The position numbers were made by a program, and so were the translations under genes. The notes below the pieces were generated by a model. The model did no database searches, was not told where the DNA came from, and worked only from the letters and a program-made list of their open reading frames with translations. 64,000 nucleotides of DNA from Bremerella alba (GTDB taxonomy: Bacteria; Planctomycetota; Planctomycetia; Pirellulales; Pirellulaceae): positions 62,001 through 126,000 of the forward strand of contig NZ_JABRWO010000004.1 in the NCBI RefSeq assembly GCF_013618625.1, read 5' to 3'. Below, piece after piece: positions 1-8,962 of this stretch; within the stretch, counting starts at the first letter, position 1, and every line of letters starts with the position of its first letter.

Positions 1-759
1 CCACTTTCGCAGAGCGTTGGTCATCTCGGTGTAGGCAGCCCAGAATTCTTCTTCGGTGTAGCCTTCCTTCAGCAACGCATGTTCCGGAGCGTTGTAGCCC
101 AGCAGATAGAGATAGGTATGCGCCAGGTCGGCCTGGAAGCCAACCGTTTCCGGCATATCAACCGCTTCCAACAGGTTCAGCATGTCCTTCCACGAGTGCA
201 TGCTTCCCCAGCAAATCTCCCCTTCGGCAGCCAAACGTTCGCCACTGTCGGCGGCGACCTTGCCAGCTTCCTTGATCGTTTCCGCGATCAACTTGGTGTT
301 CGCTTCAGGGTCTTTCGACCAATCTTCGACGCCACTGGCCGTGTCGATACGAATGCACCCGTATTGGCGAACGCCATGTTCGTTGAAGATCTTCGCAATC
401 CGGCAGGCCTTCTTCACGGCGAGCACGAAGTTGGAACGCTCCTCTGCGGTTCCCATCGCCGGTCCACCCACGGTGCCAGGCCAGATCGGAGCGACCAGCG
501 AGCCAATGGTCAGATTGTGCGAAGCGACCAGGTCAGCAATCCGCTTCAATTCGTCGTCGGAAGCATCCGGATCGGTATGCGGATGAAACAAGAAGTAATC
601 GATCCCGTCGAACTTAATGCCATCGACTTCCGCAGCTGCGGTCAGCTCGAGCATATGCTCTAAGCTGATCGGCGGATGATCGGTCCCTTCTTCCTTACCA
701 ACCAAACCAGGCCACATGGCGTTATGAAGCTTCGGGGACGCGTTAGGATGGGAACTCAT
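1..759 (-). CDS. Sugar phosphate isomerase/epimerase (xylose isomerase-like TIM barrel), partial
   Basis: The reading frame opens with ATG at 757-759 on the minus strand and runs off the left edge, so the C-terminus is missing. About 250 residues are visible. They show the pattern of the AP endonuclease 2 / xylose isomerase-like barrel family: an early '[10 protein letters not shown]' strand, an '[13 protein letters not shown]' segment carrying likely metal-binding acidic residues, and '[15 protein letters not shown]' with Asp and His near the C-terminal part. Family members interconvert sugars or sugar phosphates in the cytoplasm. The exact substrate cannot be read. The cupin sugar-isomerase-like gene at 906-2150 is on the same strand just upstream, which supports a carbohydrate catabolic role. 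Confidence 0.75.
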   Translation of the reverse strand, partial: MSSHPNASPKLHNAMWPGLVGKEEGTDHPPISLEHMLELTAAAEVDGIKFDGIDYFLFHPHTDPDASDDELKRIADLVASHNLTIGSLVAPIWPGTVGGPAMGTAEERSNFVLAVKKACRIAKIFNEHGVRQYGCIRIDTASGVEDWSKDPEANTKLIAETIKEAGKVAADSGERLAAEGEICWGSMHSWKDMLNLLEAVDMPETVGFQADLAHTYLYLLGYNAPEHALLKEGYTEEEFWAAYTEMTNALRKW

Positions 760-834
760 GCGGGAGTGCTCCGATGGAGATGTATGTTTTGAGAAGACGA
801 GAACGAGATCTTTAGGCAGGTGGCGGATCAGCTT

Positions 835-899
835 CAAGTTTTCAGTGTTCCGTTTTCAGCAGGAGCATTCTTCCCGCTGAAAACTTCACACTTCAAACT
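835..899. repeat. Imperfect intergenic inverted repeat (TTTTCAG type)
   Basis: Left arm at about 835-863 contains AAGTTTTCAGTGTTCCG and GTTTTCAGC. The right arm at about 872-899 is its imperfect reverse complement, with GCTGAAAAC and ACACTTCAAAC. It lies between two same-strand genes and could act as a hairpin terminator for the upstream cupin gene. It could equally be a copy of a dispersed intergenic repeat. Confidence 0.5.
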
Positions 900-905
900 T
901 GCTGA

Positions 906-2150
906 CTACTTCCGAAAATCACCCACAGCCGGCACATTTGCGTGTGCGTGCGGGCCGAAGTAGCGTAGGCCGACGAGCGGCTCGCTGCCGGTGTTTTCGA
1001 TTTCGACGCCGCCACTGGCAGCTTCGTGCGAAATGAAGACTTCGTCTTCGGTGGTGGCACCGAAGCGAATCATCGCCGGCGTTTGCAGGTTCATTTTGCC
1101 CATCCGGCCGCTACCCTGAACGGTAATCCAACCGCTGGCAGCTTCTTCTTTCAGCGTGCACTTGGCACCCGGCTGCAAGGTCAGTTCCTTCGAGCTAAAA
1201 AGCTGTTCGCTGTCGACGGTACCGTAGACAATCCACTTGTCTTCGTAGCCATCGCCACTGCAAGACTCGTCGACGATTGGTTCCAGGTAGTTGCTGCCTT
1301 TGAAGTCGGGATCGACGTTCTTTTCCCAGTCCAGCTGACCGAGGATGAAGTCGAGGTCCTGGTGCTTTTCTTCGGGCATGTCTTTGACCAATAGCGACCA
1401 AGGCACTTCGCGGCCTTCGACCAGGGACTGGAACATCCCGAAGACGTCGCTACCCCACTGCGGTTCGTAGGTGCACAGCGAACCGGGTGCATGCAGAACG
1501 CCAGGTGGAATCAGCCAGCCGGTACCACGCTTCAAGCGGTGAGCCTGGGACAGGTAGAGAATGCCGTTGTCACCCTTGCTCCAATCTTCCAAGCACTTGC
1601 GAACCTGGGCTTTAGAGGTGTCCGGCGTCAAACCCATGAAGGTATAGGCGAAGTTATTGTCGACGTTATTGAGCTGCGGCGGATAGTAGTAGCTCTCTGG
1701 CTTACCTTCCTGTCCGACCAAGGCCGCGTCTTTCTGACTTTGGTGAAAATGATGCGGGATCGGGCCCATGTTGTCGAAGAATTTCGAGTAAACCGGCCAG
1801 CGGTTATACTTGCCGAACATGGCGTCGCCGATCAAGCGTTTGCCCTGTTCTTCGACTGCGTCCTTCAGCAGAAAGTGCTGACCTTCGTGCAGAATGAAGC
1901 TCTGACCTTCGTACCAAACGCGACCTTCATTGGCGGCGTCGGTTGTCGAAGCGAACCAACGTTCGTCGATCCCGCCACGATGGGCACCATAGGCGTACCA
2001 GTCATTCGGATGCAACTTGATGCGTTTGCCAGGGTGCAGAAAGCTGCGCGGGACCCAGTTCGGCGAAAGACGCAATAAACCTTCGCCAGCATCCAAAGCA
2101 CCGTCCAGAATCTTGGCGATGCTATCCCCTTTGACAATATTTTCAATCAT
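906..2150 (-). CDS. Cupin / class I mannose-6-phosphate isomerase-like protein
   Basis: This 414-residue cytoplasmic protein has a cupin architecture. 'PHHFHQ' near residue 133 supplies the metal-binding histidines typical of class I phosphomannose isomerases. 'GWLIPPGVLHAPGSL' near residues 212-226 matches the second cupin motif, where the His of 'GVLHAPG' binds metal. A second beta-rich segment near residues 310-400 looks like a further cupin-type domain. The likely reaction is aldose/ketose isomerisation of a sugar or sugar phosphate, but the length and divergence leave the substrate open. The start is ATG at 2148-2150. It lies upstream of and co-oriented with a TIM-barrel sugar isomerase, and divergent from a DUF4432 epimerase. 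Confidence 0.7.
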   Translation of the reverse strand: MIENIVKGDSIAKILDGALDAGEGLLRLSPNWVPRSFLHPGKRIKLHPNDWYAYGAHRGGIDERWFASTTDAANEGRVWYEGQSFILHEGQHFLLKDAVEEQGKRLIGDAMFGKYNRWPVYSKFFDNMGPIPHHFHQSQKDAALVGQEGKPESYYYPPQLNNVDNNFAYTFMGLTPDTSKAQVRKCLEDWSKGDNGILYLSQAHRLKRGTGWLIPPGVLHAPGSLCTYEPQWGSDVFGMFQSLVEGREVPWSLLVKDMPEEKHQDLDFILGQLDWEKNVDPDFKGSNYLEPIVDESCSGDGYEDKWIVYGTVDSEQLFSSKELTLQPGAKCTLKEEAASGWITVQGSGRMGKMNLQTPAMIRFGATTEDEVFISHEAASGGVEIENTGSEPLVGLRYFGPHAHANVPAVGDFRK

Positions 2151-2274
2151 CTCGGCTCGTTACTCCGGTGTGGTAGCATAATGCGGTGGGAACTCGTGCC
2201 ATGCGGCACAAGACGGCTCGATTAGCGCAGACCACAATGGGCCCTCAGCCGTCAAGGGAAAGCGCTTGTTTTAA

Positions 2275-2288
2275 CAAGTTTTATCGTG
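2275..2288. promoter_or_regulatory. Possible operator dyad in a divergent promoter region
   Basis: CTTGTT-TT-AACAAG is a perfect 6+6 dyad with a two-base centre. It sits in the 269-bp space between the divergently transcribed cupin and DUF4432 genes, both sugar-related. A regulator binding there could control both. No cognate regulator gene is in the window, so this is inference from position and symmetry only. Confidence 0.3.
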
Positions 2289-2419
2289 GTGACAAGTAAA
2301 TGAAGGACCTTTTCGACCCTTCTGTGCTGGAATTTCACGCGTAGCACGCCTATGGTAACGGCCATTTGTCCGTTCGTGCCAAAAACCTGTCTAGAAATGA
2401 CAAATTAGGAGAGAGCAAC

Positions 2420-3574
2420 ATGAGCAATCGCTGGGTCTTAAGTGAGTACGATATTACGTCCCCTTATCAGCAGCCTGCTCCCTTTCTGAAAGCGGCCAAG
2501 TTGCACGGCCTGAGCGTGACCCATACGCGGATGTTCGGCGGACGACGCGACGGGGTCGAACTTCTCACGGTCCAGAACGGCGACTTCTCGTTCACCACCA
2601 TTCCCACACGCGGCATGGGCATACATCAGGCAAAATGCGGAGAGACACGCATTGGCTGGGATTCGCCTGTCGAAGGCCCGGTCCATCCGCAATATGTCCC
2701 CCTTGCCGAACCGAGCGGGCTCGGATGGCTCGACGGCATGGACGAACTGATCGTTCGTTGTGGGCTGGAAAGCAACGGAGCCCCCGAGTTCGACGCTGAA
2801 ACGGGCCGGCTGAAGTATGGCCTGCACGGCCGCATCGCCAATCAACCTGCCGAAGACGTGGTCGTCGAACTCTCTGACGAAGGCGAAATATGCATCAGCG
2901 GCGAAGTCCGCGAGACGCGTTTCCTTTGCTACAACGTCGCGCTAAAGACCGAGATCCGCACCAAGTCAGGCGAGAAGGGCTTCCGCATTCGCGATCGTAT
3001 CGTCAACCGTGCCGCCCAAGAAAGCACAGCCCAGATGCTGTACCACATCAACCTGGGGGCACCCATTTTGGGCGAAGGAGCGTCGGTCGTTTGTCCCGTT
3101 ACCCAGCTGTGCCCTCGCAACGACCACGCCGCGAAAGACTTGGATACGTGGTCGACTTACAAAGGCCCCACCGCCGGTTACGACGAACAGGTCTACTTCA
3201 TGCAGCTTGCCGCCGACGCCAGTGGCGATACGTGTGCGCTGCTGAAGAACGCCTCCGGCGACCAAGGCGTGTCGGTGCACTTCAACGTGAAACAACTGCC
3301 GTACTTCATCGTTTGGAAAAACACAGCCGCCGAAGCAGATGGTTACGTCACGGGCCTCGAACCAGCGACCAACTTCCCCAACCCGCGTTCGTTTGAAGAA
3401 AAGAACGATCGCACGCTCAAGATCGCCCCAGAGGCCACCTACGAGATCGACCTCGGTCTCCAGTTCCACGCCGATGCGGCAAGTGTGGAAGCCATCGAAT
3501 CGAAGATCACCGGGCTCACCGCAGGGCAAGACGCGACGGTACACACGACGCCACAAGCGGCTTGGTGCAGTTAA
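2420..3574 (+). CDS. DUF4432 family aldose-1-epimerase-like protein
   Basis: This 384-residue protein fits the galactose mutarotase-like superfamily, DUF4432 branch: a beta-rich sequence with 'FTTIPTRGMGIHQAKCG' near residue 55, 'LDGMDELIVRCGLESNGAP' near 105, and 'LYHINLGAPILGEGA' near 205. The family is expected to bind or epimerise sugars at C1. The ATG at 2420 is preferred over an in-frame start at 2366 because AGGAGAG at 2407-2413 is correctly spaced, and the extra upstream residues look like leader DNA. It is divergent from the cupin isomerase gene, suggesting one sugar pathway. The substrate is unknown. Confidence 0.75.
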   Translation: MSNRWVLSEYDITSPYQQPAPFLKAAKLHGLSVTHTRMFGGRRDGVELLTVQNGDFSFTTIPTRGMGIHQAKCGETRIGWDSPVEGPVHPQYVPLAEPSGLGWLDGMDELIVRCGLESNGAPEFDAETGRLKYGLHGRIANQPAEDVVVELSDEGEICISGEVRETRFLCYNVALKTEIRTKSGEKGFRIRDRIVNRAAQESTAQMLYHINLGAPILGEGASVVCPVTQLCPRNDHAAKDLDTWSTYKGPTAGYDEQVYFMQLAADASGDTCALLKNASGDQGVSVHFNVKQLPYFIVWKNTAAEADGYVTGLEPATNFPNPRSFEEKNDRTLKIAPEATYEIDLGLQFHADAASVEAIESKITGLTAGQDATVHTTPQAAWCS

Positions 3575-3614
3575 ATCTCTATCGATCTCCTAAGCTCCGG
3601 AGGAGCGGCCAAAT

Positions 3615-3629
3615 GTAGCCAGGGGCTAC
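3615..3629. terminator. Small hairpin between convergent genes
   Basis: GTAGCC-AGG-GGCTAC forms a 6-bp stem with a 3-base loop in the 110-bp gap between the ends of the DUF4432 gene and the convergent methyltransferase gene. There is no T-tract, so it would be a weak or Rho-type end at best. Confidence 0.3.
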
Positions 3630-3685
3630 GTTTAGCTCGTCCACCCTAGGATGCTCGGTGCCCTCGGCGGCGAATTACCCTCTCG

Positions 3686-4402
3686 CTACTTCACCGCACA
3701 ATACGCACCAAAGCATGCGTTGAGGTGCAGTACTTCGACTTGGCGAAAGCCAGCGGCCCGGCATATGTCCACTTGATAGAGGACGCTCCGTGGGGTGTCC
3801 TCTTTCTCAATGTAATCGAAGACCGTCTGGCGATAGGCGTCGTCTTTGAAGTCGGTGAGATACTCGCCGTAGCGTTCCCATTGAACCTCCTCCGCCGCCG
3901 GCAAATCGGACGTTATTAGATCGCTCACCAGGAAGATCCCACCGGGACGCATGGCCTGATAGATTTTCTGGAAGACACTTTTCCAGTCGGCATCGATACG
4001 AAGATGATGCAGCACGGCCGCGGCCATCACCACGTCGAACGTCTCGCCGGGAAGATCGACCTCACGAACATCACCAGGCAGGGTGACAATTTCCTTCGCT
4101 CGACTCTCCGTCAATCGTTGCCGGGCCCGATCGAGCATCGGTTGGCTTAAATCAATCAACGTGCAGTTCATCTCAGGGATTCGTTCGAGCAGTTTGAGCG
4201 TGTAGTTTCCGGCACCGCAGCCAATGTCGAGAACGTTCTTCGCCTCGGGCCGATGCGCGGCGGCCACGCGGGTAATCAGATCCAGCACCAACGGAGCATC
4301 CATGGTGGCCGATTGGCCTGTTTCCAGATTAGAGAAACGATCGACGTCGTTGTCGAAGCGGGCTCGGATTTCTTCGACCGAGGATTTATCAGAGGGATTC
4401 AT
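3686..4402 (-). CDS. Class I SAM-dependent methyltransferase
   Basis: This 238-residue soluble protein has a Rossmann-like methyltransferase core. Motif I is 'VLDIGCGAGNYT' near residue 58, an acidic 'LIDLSQPMLDRA' follows at the end of strand 2, and 'DVVMAAAVLHHL' near 125 is motif IV-like. The substrate is not evident. The ATG at 4400-4402 is preferred over an in-frame ATG at 4450 because AAAGGAC lies a few bases upstream of it. It stands alone, convergent with the DUF4432 gene and divergent from glgC. Confidence 0.8.
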   Translation of the reverse strand: MNPSDKSSVEEIRARFDNDVDRFSNLETGQSATMDAPLVLDLITRVAAAHRPEAKNVLDIGCGAGNYTLKLLERIPEMNCTLIDLSQPMLDRARQRLTESRAKEIVTLPGDVREVDLPGETFDVVMAAAVLHHLRIDADWKSVFQKIYQAMRPGGIFLVSDLITSDLPAAEEVQWERYGEYLTDFKDDAYRQTVFDYIEKEDTPRSVLYQVDICRAAGFRQVEVLHLNACFGAYCAVK

Positions 4403-4552
4403 GGACGTCCTTTTATCTTCCAAACGTTGTCGACACAGTGGCCAAGACATTCGGCAACTAGTATCGGTTCACTAACGAATTAACCGTTATCGTCGGTACG
4501 ACAAACTTTCGCTTCGCGCAAACTGCTAGCGACCTAGCATCATTTTTTAGTT

Positions 4553-4579
4553 TTGACGGTTGGGCAAAGCCGATAGAAT
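4553..4579 (+). promoter_or_regulatory. Possible sigma-70-type promoter upstream of glgC
   Basis: TTGACG at 4553-4558 and TAGAAT at 4574-4579 resemble -35 and -10 boxes, 82 bp before the glgC ATG. The 15-bp spacer is shorter than the usual 17, so this is a weak prediction. Confidence 0.3.
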
Positions 4580-4660
4580 GCGGCAGACACCTCGGAGGCC
4601 CGCCCCACGCTTCCATTGCCTCTCTTCCCAAACCCCAATCATAGCTGAGGTACGCATCGG

Positions 4661-5920
4661 ATGGAGAACGTACTCACCGTGATCCTTGCCGGCGGCAAGG
4701 GTTCCCGCTTGGAACCACTTACCCGCGATCGCGCCAAGCCAGCGGTTCCCTTTGGCGGCGTTTATCGCATTATCGACTTTGCACTTTCCAACTGCTTGAA
4801 CAGCGGCTTTCGGCAAATTCAATTGCTGACGCAGTACAAAGCCCAAAGCTTAGACCGCCATATCAATGTCGGCTGGCAGCGATACTTCTGCCGCGAACTG
4901 GGCGAATGCATCGACGTGGTGCCACCCCAACAGCGAATCGACGAGCAGTGGTACCAAGGCACCGCCGATGCCGTCTACCAGAACATCTACGCCATCGAAA
5001 AGCAGCGGCCCAAGTATGTCGTGATCCTCGCCGGCGATCACATTTATAAGATGAACTACGCGTCGATGCTCGACTTCCATATCGAGAACGGGGCCGACCT
5101 GACCATCGGTGCATTGAAGACAACCATCGACGAGGCCCGCTCGTTTGGCGTGATGCAGATCGATCGCGAGCAGAAGATTCTCGGTTTCGACGAAAAGCCG
5201 GAGAACCCCAAGACTATCCCCGGCGATAACGAGCACTGCCTGGCTTCGATGGGGATCTACGTCTTCAATGCGGAATTTCTATTCGAGCAGCTTTGTAAAG
5301 ACGCTACCAATCGCACCAGCGCTCATGACTTCGGACGGAATATCATTCCGTCGATCATCGATACGCATCGTGTGTACGCGTTTCCTTTTCGAGACGAAAA
5401 CCGCAAGGGGGATGCCTACTGGCGCGACGTCGGTACGTTGGATGCCTACTACGAAGCCAACATGGACCTCATTTCGGTCGATCCGCAGCTCAATATCTAC
5501 GACGAGGCCTGGCCGCTGCGGACCTACCAGCCCAACGTGCCGCCACCGAAGTTTGTCTTTGGAGGAGAAGCCGATCCCAGTCGTCGCGGGTACGCGCTGG
5601 ACAGCTTAGTCTGCGGCGGGTCGATCATCTCCGGCGGCGAGGTAGAACGGAGCATCCTTGGCCCGAGCGTCCGTGTGAACAGCTTTTCGTCGGTGCAAGA
5701 TTCGATTTTGTTCGAGGGCGTTACGGTCGGGCGGCATAGCCAGATCCGCCGAGCGATCATCGACAAAGGTGTTTCGATTCCGGCCGATACCCAGATCGGT
5801 TTCGACCTGGAACTCGACCGCAGCCGTGGGTTCACCGTCACGCCGTCAGGCCTGGTCGTGATTGCCAAGGAAGACCTAATCGAGCCGCAATTGACCACCG
5901 GCAAACCACGCGTTGCGTAG
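4661..5920 (+). CDS. glgC: Glucose-1-phosphate adenylyltransferase
   Basis: GlgC makes ADP-glucose from glucose-1-phosphate and ATP, the committed step of bacterial glycogen synthesis, in the cytoplasm. The 419-residue length is normal. The N-terminal nucleotidyltransferase motif 'AGGKGSRLEPLTRDRAKP' is at residues 11-28, followed by 'FALSNCLNSG' and 'WYQGTADAVYQN'. The glucose-1-phosphate region 'GIYVFNAEFL' and the 'FPFRDENRKGDAYWRDVGT' segment are present. A C-terminal left-handed beta-helix, 'VRVNSFSSVQDS' onward, is the usual allosteric and oligomerisation domain. No other glg gene is adjacent. Confidence 0.95.
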   Translation: MENVLTVILAGGKGSRLEPLTRDRAKPAVPFGGVYRIIDFALSNCLNSGFRQIQLLTQYKAQSLDRHINVGWQRYFCRELGECIDVVPPQQRIDEQWYQGTADAVYQNIYAIEKQRPKYVVILAGDHIYKMNYASMLDFHIENGADLTIGALKTTIDEARSFGVMQIDREQKILGFDEKPENPKTIPGDNEHCLASMGIYVFNAEFLFEQLCKDATNRTSAHDFGRNIIPSIIDTHRVYAFPFRDENRKGDAYWRDVGTLDAYYEANMDLISVDPQLNIYDEAWPLRTYQPNVPPPKFVFGGEADPSRRGYALDSLVCGGSIISGGEVERSILGPSVRVNSFSSVQDSILFEGVTVGRHSQIRRAIIDKGVSIPADTQIGFDLELDRSRGFTVTPSGLVVIAKEDLIEPQLTTGKPRVA

Positions 5921-6027
5921 CGTTACGCTGCGTAGAGCCGAAAATTGCCATGGTTCGAATTTCGCAGAATTCTTAAACTAGTGCGAAGTTCGCTCCCACA
6001 ACGCAATATTCAGCTCGAAACGTTTCC

Positions 6028-7452
6028 ATGATTCGCGTCAAAAGTCGCCAGAAAACGGAGTATGGCGACTTCCAAACTCCGATGGTCCTCGCAGAAGCCG
6101 TTTGCCGGCTTCTTTCCGCCGACGGCGTCCGACCCGGAAGCGTCGTAGAACCAACTTGCGGGCAAGGCACGTTTCTTGAAGCGGCCGGCAACACCTTTCC
6201 CGATTGCCAGCGACTGGTCGGGCGTGAATGGAATCGTGCGTACGTGGCCGAAGCTCGTAAGCGTCTAGCCATCTCAGGCTGCGAAGTCGACCTCGCCCAG
6301 GCCGATTTTTTCGAGCAAGACTGGACGTCGCTTTTGCGGCGGCAACCAGGCCCCTTGCTCGTGCTGGGTAATCCGCCGTGGGTCACCAATTCGGCGTTGG
6401 GAACACTCGGCAGCGTGAATCTTCCCACGAAGTCCAACTTCCAAAACGAACGGGGACTCTCGGCTAAGACCGGCAAAGCGAACTTCGACATTTCGCAGTG
6501 GATGATCTTGCGACTATTGGAGGCCATGCCCCAGCAAGACAGCACGTTGGCCATGCTCTGCAAAACGACCGTTGGCCGAAAGGTTTTAGAGCAGGCCTGG
6601 AAAGCGGGCCTCCCACTCACCGGCTGCTCGATCCGGAAGATCGACTCGCGCGAACACTTTGACGCTTCGGTCGATGCCTGCCTGCTTGTCTGCCATATGC
6701 AAGCCGCAGCACCAACGGTTACCTGCGAGGTCTACGAGGACTTCGATGCCGACCAGCCGTCGACTGTTTTAGGGTTGCACTCGGGCAATTTGGTGGCCGA
6801 TCAAACGGCACTTAAGCGACAGAACCACCTGCTGGCCACTCAACCGACCACGCGTTGGCGAAGTGGCGTGAAGCACGATTGTCGTGATGTCATGCAGCTA
6901 GTTCGGCAAGGCACGCACTTTGTGAATGGACTGGGCGAAACGATCGACTTGGAGCCTGACTACGTTTACCCACTTATGCCGGCCGGGGCCATCTATCGCG
7001 GTGAAGTGAAGGGGACCGAGAAGTTTTTGATCGTCCCGCAGACACGCACCGGCGAAGACACAGCCCCGATTGAATCGGCTGCCCCGCGAACATGGGCCTA
7101 CCTTCAACGGCACGCTAACCGCCTGGCAGATCGCAAGAGTTCCATCTACCGGGGACGTCCCCCGTTTTCGATCTTCGGCATTGGCGAGTATTCGTTCGCC
7201 AAGTGGAAGGTCGCCATCTCGGCACTTCACAAGCAGCTGGCGTTCCGCGTCGTCGGACCCCAAGCTGGTCGTCCGGTAATGCTCGATGACACCACGTACT
7301 TCCTTTCCTATCGCACGAAAAAAGAAGCCGTCGCGGCAGCCGCTCGGCTGAATAGTTCAGACGTGCAAGAGTTCTTCAACGCCTGGATCTTCTGGGACGC
7401 CAAACGCCCCATCACGGCCGATATCCTTCAACGGCTCAGAGCTGCCGACTAA
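6028..7452 (+). CDS. Orphan N6-adenine DNA methyltransferase
   Basis: This 474-residue protein has the order of a gamma/TaqI-type N6-adenine DNA methylase. 'EYGDFQTP' at residues 11-18 is motif X, 'VVEPTCGQGTFLEAA' at 39-53 is motif I (SAM binding), and 'VLGNPPWVT' at 112-120 is the catalytic NPPW motif IV. The C-terminal half (about 240-474) should carry the target recognition domain. The reaction would be SAM-dependent methylation of adenine in a specific DNA site. No endonuclease, specificity subunit, helicase or phage gene is adjacent; neighbours are glgC and an M50 protease. It is either a regulatory orphan methylase or the remnant of a restriction-modification system. Confidence 0.8.
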   Translation: MIRVKSRQKTEYGDFQTPMVLAEAVCRLLSADGVRPGSVVEPTCGQGTFLEAAGNTFPDCQRLVGREWNRAYVAEARKRLAISGCEVDLAQADFFEQDWTSLLRRQPGPLLVLGNPPWVTNSALGTLGSVNLPTKSNFQNERGLSAKTGKANFDISQWMILRLLEAMPQQDSTLAMLCKTTVGRKVLEQAWKAGLPLTGCSIRKIDSREHFDASVDACLLVCHMQAAAPTVTCEVYEDFDADQPSTVLGLHSGNLVADQTALKRQNHLLATQPTTRWRSGVKHDCRDVMQLVRQGTHFVNGLGETIDLEPDYVYPLMPAGAIYRGEVKGTEKFLIVPQTRTGEDTAPIESAAPRTWAYLQRHANRLADRKSSIYRGRPPFSIFGIGEYSFAKWKVAISALHKQLAFRVVGPQAGRPVMLDDTTYFLSYRTKKEAVAAAARLNSSDVQEFFNAWIFWDAKRPITADILQRLRAAD

Positions 7453-7490
7453 CACAGTACCGTTGCCGGTGACGCTGGTATCTCACTCAA

Positions 7491-7645
7491 TGGTTGGCCC
7501 AGAGATTCATCTCTGGGTAGCCGAAGGCTACAAGCGGCTTATGGACAGGCGCTAAAGAAGATTGAAATCCACCACTTCGCTCACACCGGGAACACTAGCC
7601 GCTTGTGACCGAGGGCCACCCAGAGATAAATCGCTGGGCCAACCA
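7491..7645. repeat. Nested intergenic inverted-repeat element, 155 bp
   Basis: Outer arms 7491-7522 and 7614-7645 are 32 bp each and match as reverse complements with three mismatches; both contain the word TCTCTGGGT. Inner arms 7530-7539 and 7597-7606 (ACAAGCGGCT and its complement) are perfect 10-mers. The element has no coding capacity and fills most of the space between two convergent genes. It looks like a MITE- or REP-type unit and may also terminate transcription. The 12-mer TAGCCGCTTGTG at 7596-7607 recurs at 26979-26990. Confidence 0.7.
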
Positions 7646-7662
7646 ATGACGGCACGCCCGCA

Positions 7663-8754
7663 CTATGCCGCCACGATCGCCATCGGTGGAAAGCAGAGCA
7701 AGGGAATACTGAGCGACACCGATCCCAACGCATACCGGAACCAGCCAATCGGGACATTGTCGTTACTAGTCGGAGGATGTTCAGGACGCATCAAGATGAC
7801 CAGCAGCAGCATTAAGCTCCACTGGTAAGCCCCAAGCGAAATGATGAAGATCACCGCAACCACGAGAAATGCCCGGGCAATCCAATGGGCACTTTTCCCG
7901 AACATGGTGTAAGTCACATGCCCACCATCGAGCTGACTAACCGGAATCATATTGAGCCCGGTCACGAGCAGCCCCACCCATCCGGCCATGAAGAAGGGAT
8001 TGAGCTGGCTTTGATTGATGTACATCCCATCTTCGTACCCAGGGACATCAAACCACTGCATCATCCACGCCATCGCGATCGGCAGGTCGAGCTTGAACGA
8101 ACCGGTTCCCGGGGCCGACAAATCCATCTGCGAGACGCCATACCACAACACCGGAACGGCAACGACCAACCCGGCCAAGGGGCCAGCCAACCCGATATCG
8201 AACAACTGCTTGCGATCGGCGCGCATGCCGTCCATGCCAATCACGGCGCCGAAGGTTCCGATCGGAGAAATCGGCACGGGAATAAAGTAGGGCAGGCTGG
8301 CCGGTACCCGGTACCGCAGAGCGGTGACGTAATGCCCCATCTCGTGGGCAAACAAGATCCCCAACATCGCGGCCATATAGAGCAGCCCGCTTTGCCAACC
8401 GGCCAGGTAATGGATCAGGTCGCGCCGCATCTCGACTGCGGGGCTCGACAGGAACGAATCGAACGCATGCGGAATCCCCATCGCCGCTGGACTCGACCAG
8501 GCAAACAGATTGATCATCGCTTCCAACGGTTGCCAATTGGTCATCCCGGCAAGGAAGGTCGAAGCACACGTGGCAAAAAAAAGAATGACCGGCAATCGAA
8601 CGCGGCGTTTAGGAACCGGAGGGTCGGCATACCGGCGGGCCTGTGACGAAAACTCGACGGAATCTTGATCCCACGAATGGTTGGTCCCTTCTTCCTGAGA
8701 AGTCTGGCGAGATGTCGTTTGTTCGTCCACGCGGGATTCCATCGATTCATTCAT
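7663..8754 (-). CDS. Site-2 protease family (M50) membrane metalloprotease
   Basis: An integral membrane zinc protease of about 363 residues. 'HEMGH' at residues 137-141 is the HExxH zinc site and 'LDGGH' at 275-279 supplies the third ligand, both inside hydrophobic segments. Further transmembrane stretches are at about 53-72, 186-206, 256-272 and near the C-terminus. The first 50 residues are hydrophilic and cytosolic. Family members cut membrane-bound substrates such as anti-sigma factors; no PDZ domain is seen, and the layout is closer to the compact bacterial/plant EGY type. ATG at 8752-8754 is preferred over the upstream TTG at 8763. There is no clear Shine-Dalgarno. Confidence 0.85.
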   Translation of the reverse strand: MNESMESRVDEQTTSRQTSQEEGTNHSWDQDSVEFSSQARRYADPPVPKRRVRLPVILFFATCASTFLAGMTNWQPLEAMINLFAWSSPAAMGIPHAFDSFLSSPAVEMRRDLIHYLAGWQSGLLYMAAMLGILFAHEMGHYVTALRYRVPASLPYFIPVPISPIGTFGAVIGMDGMRADRKQLFDIGLAGPLAGLVVAVPVLWYGVSQMDLSAPGTGSFKLDLPIAMAWMMQWFDVPGYEDGMYINQSQLNPFFMAGWVGLLVTGLNMIPVSQLDGGHVTYTMFGKSAHWIARAFLVVAVIFIISLGAYQWSLMLLLVILMRPEHPPTSNDNVPIGWFRYALGSVSLSIPLLCFPPMAIVAA

Positions 8755-8962
8755 AGGGACCAAGGTATCAGAATTCCGCCGTCAGCGGAGAGCGGACCAA
8801 TCGACCACGTCGACTGGCCTGACCGCCACTAAAGCCTATAGAGCAAGCAGGAAATGGTAAAGGTTAGCCCAGGCTTTCCAACTTTCGGGCTCCGTCTTCT
8901 GCGGAAGAATTCTAAACGGGCGACGGCTAACCAAGCTTCGCAAACACGAAAACTGTAAGCTA

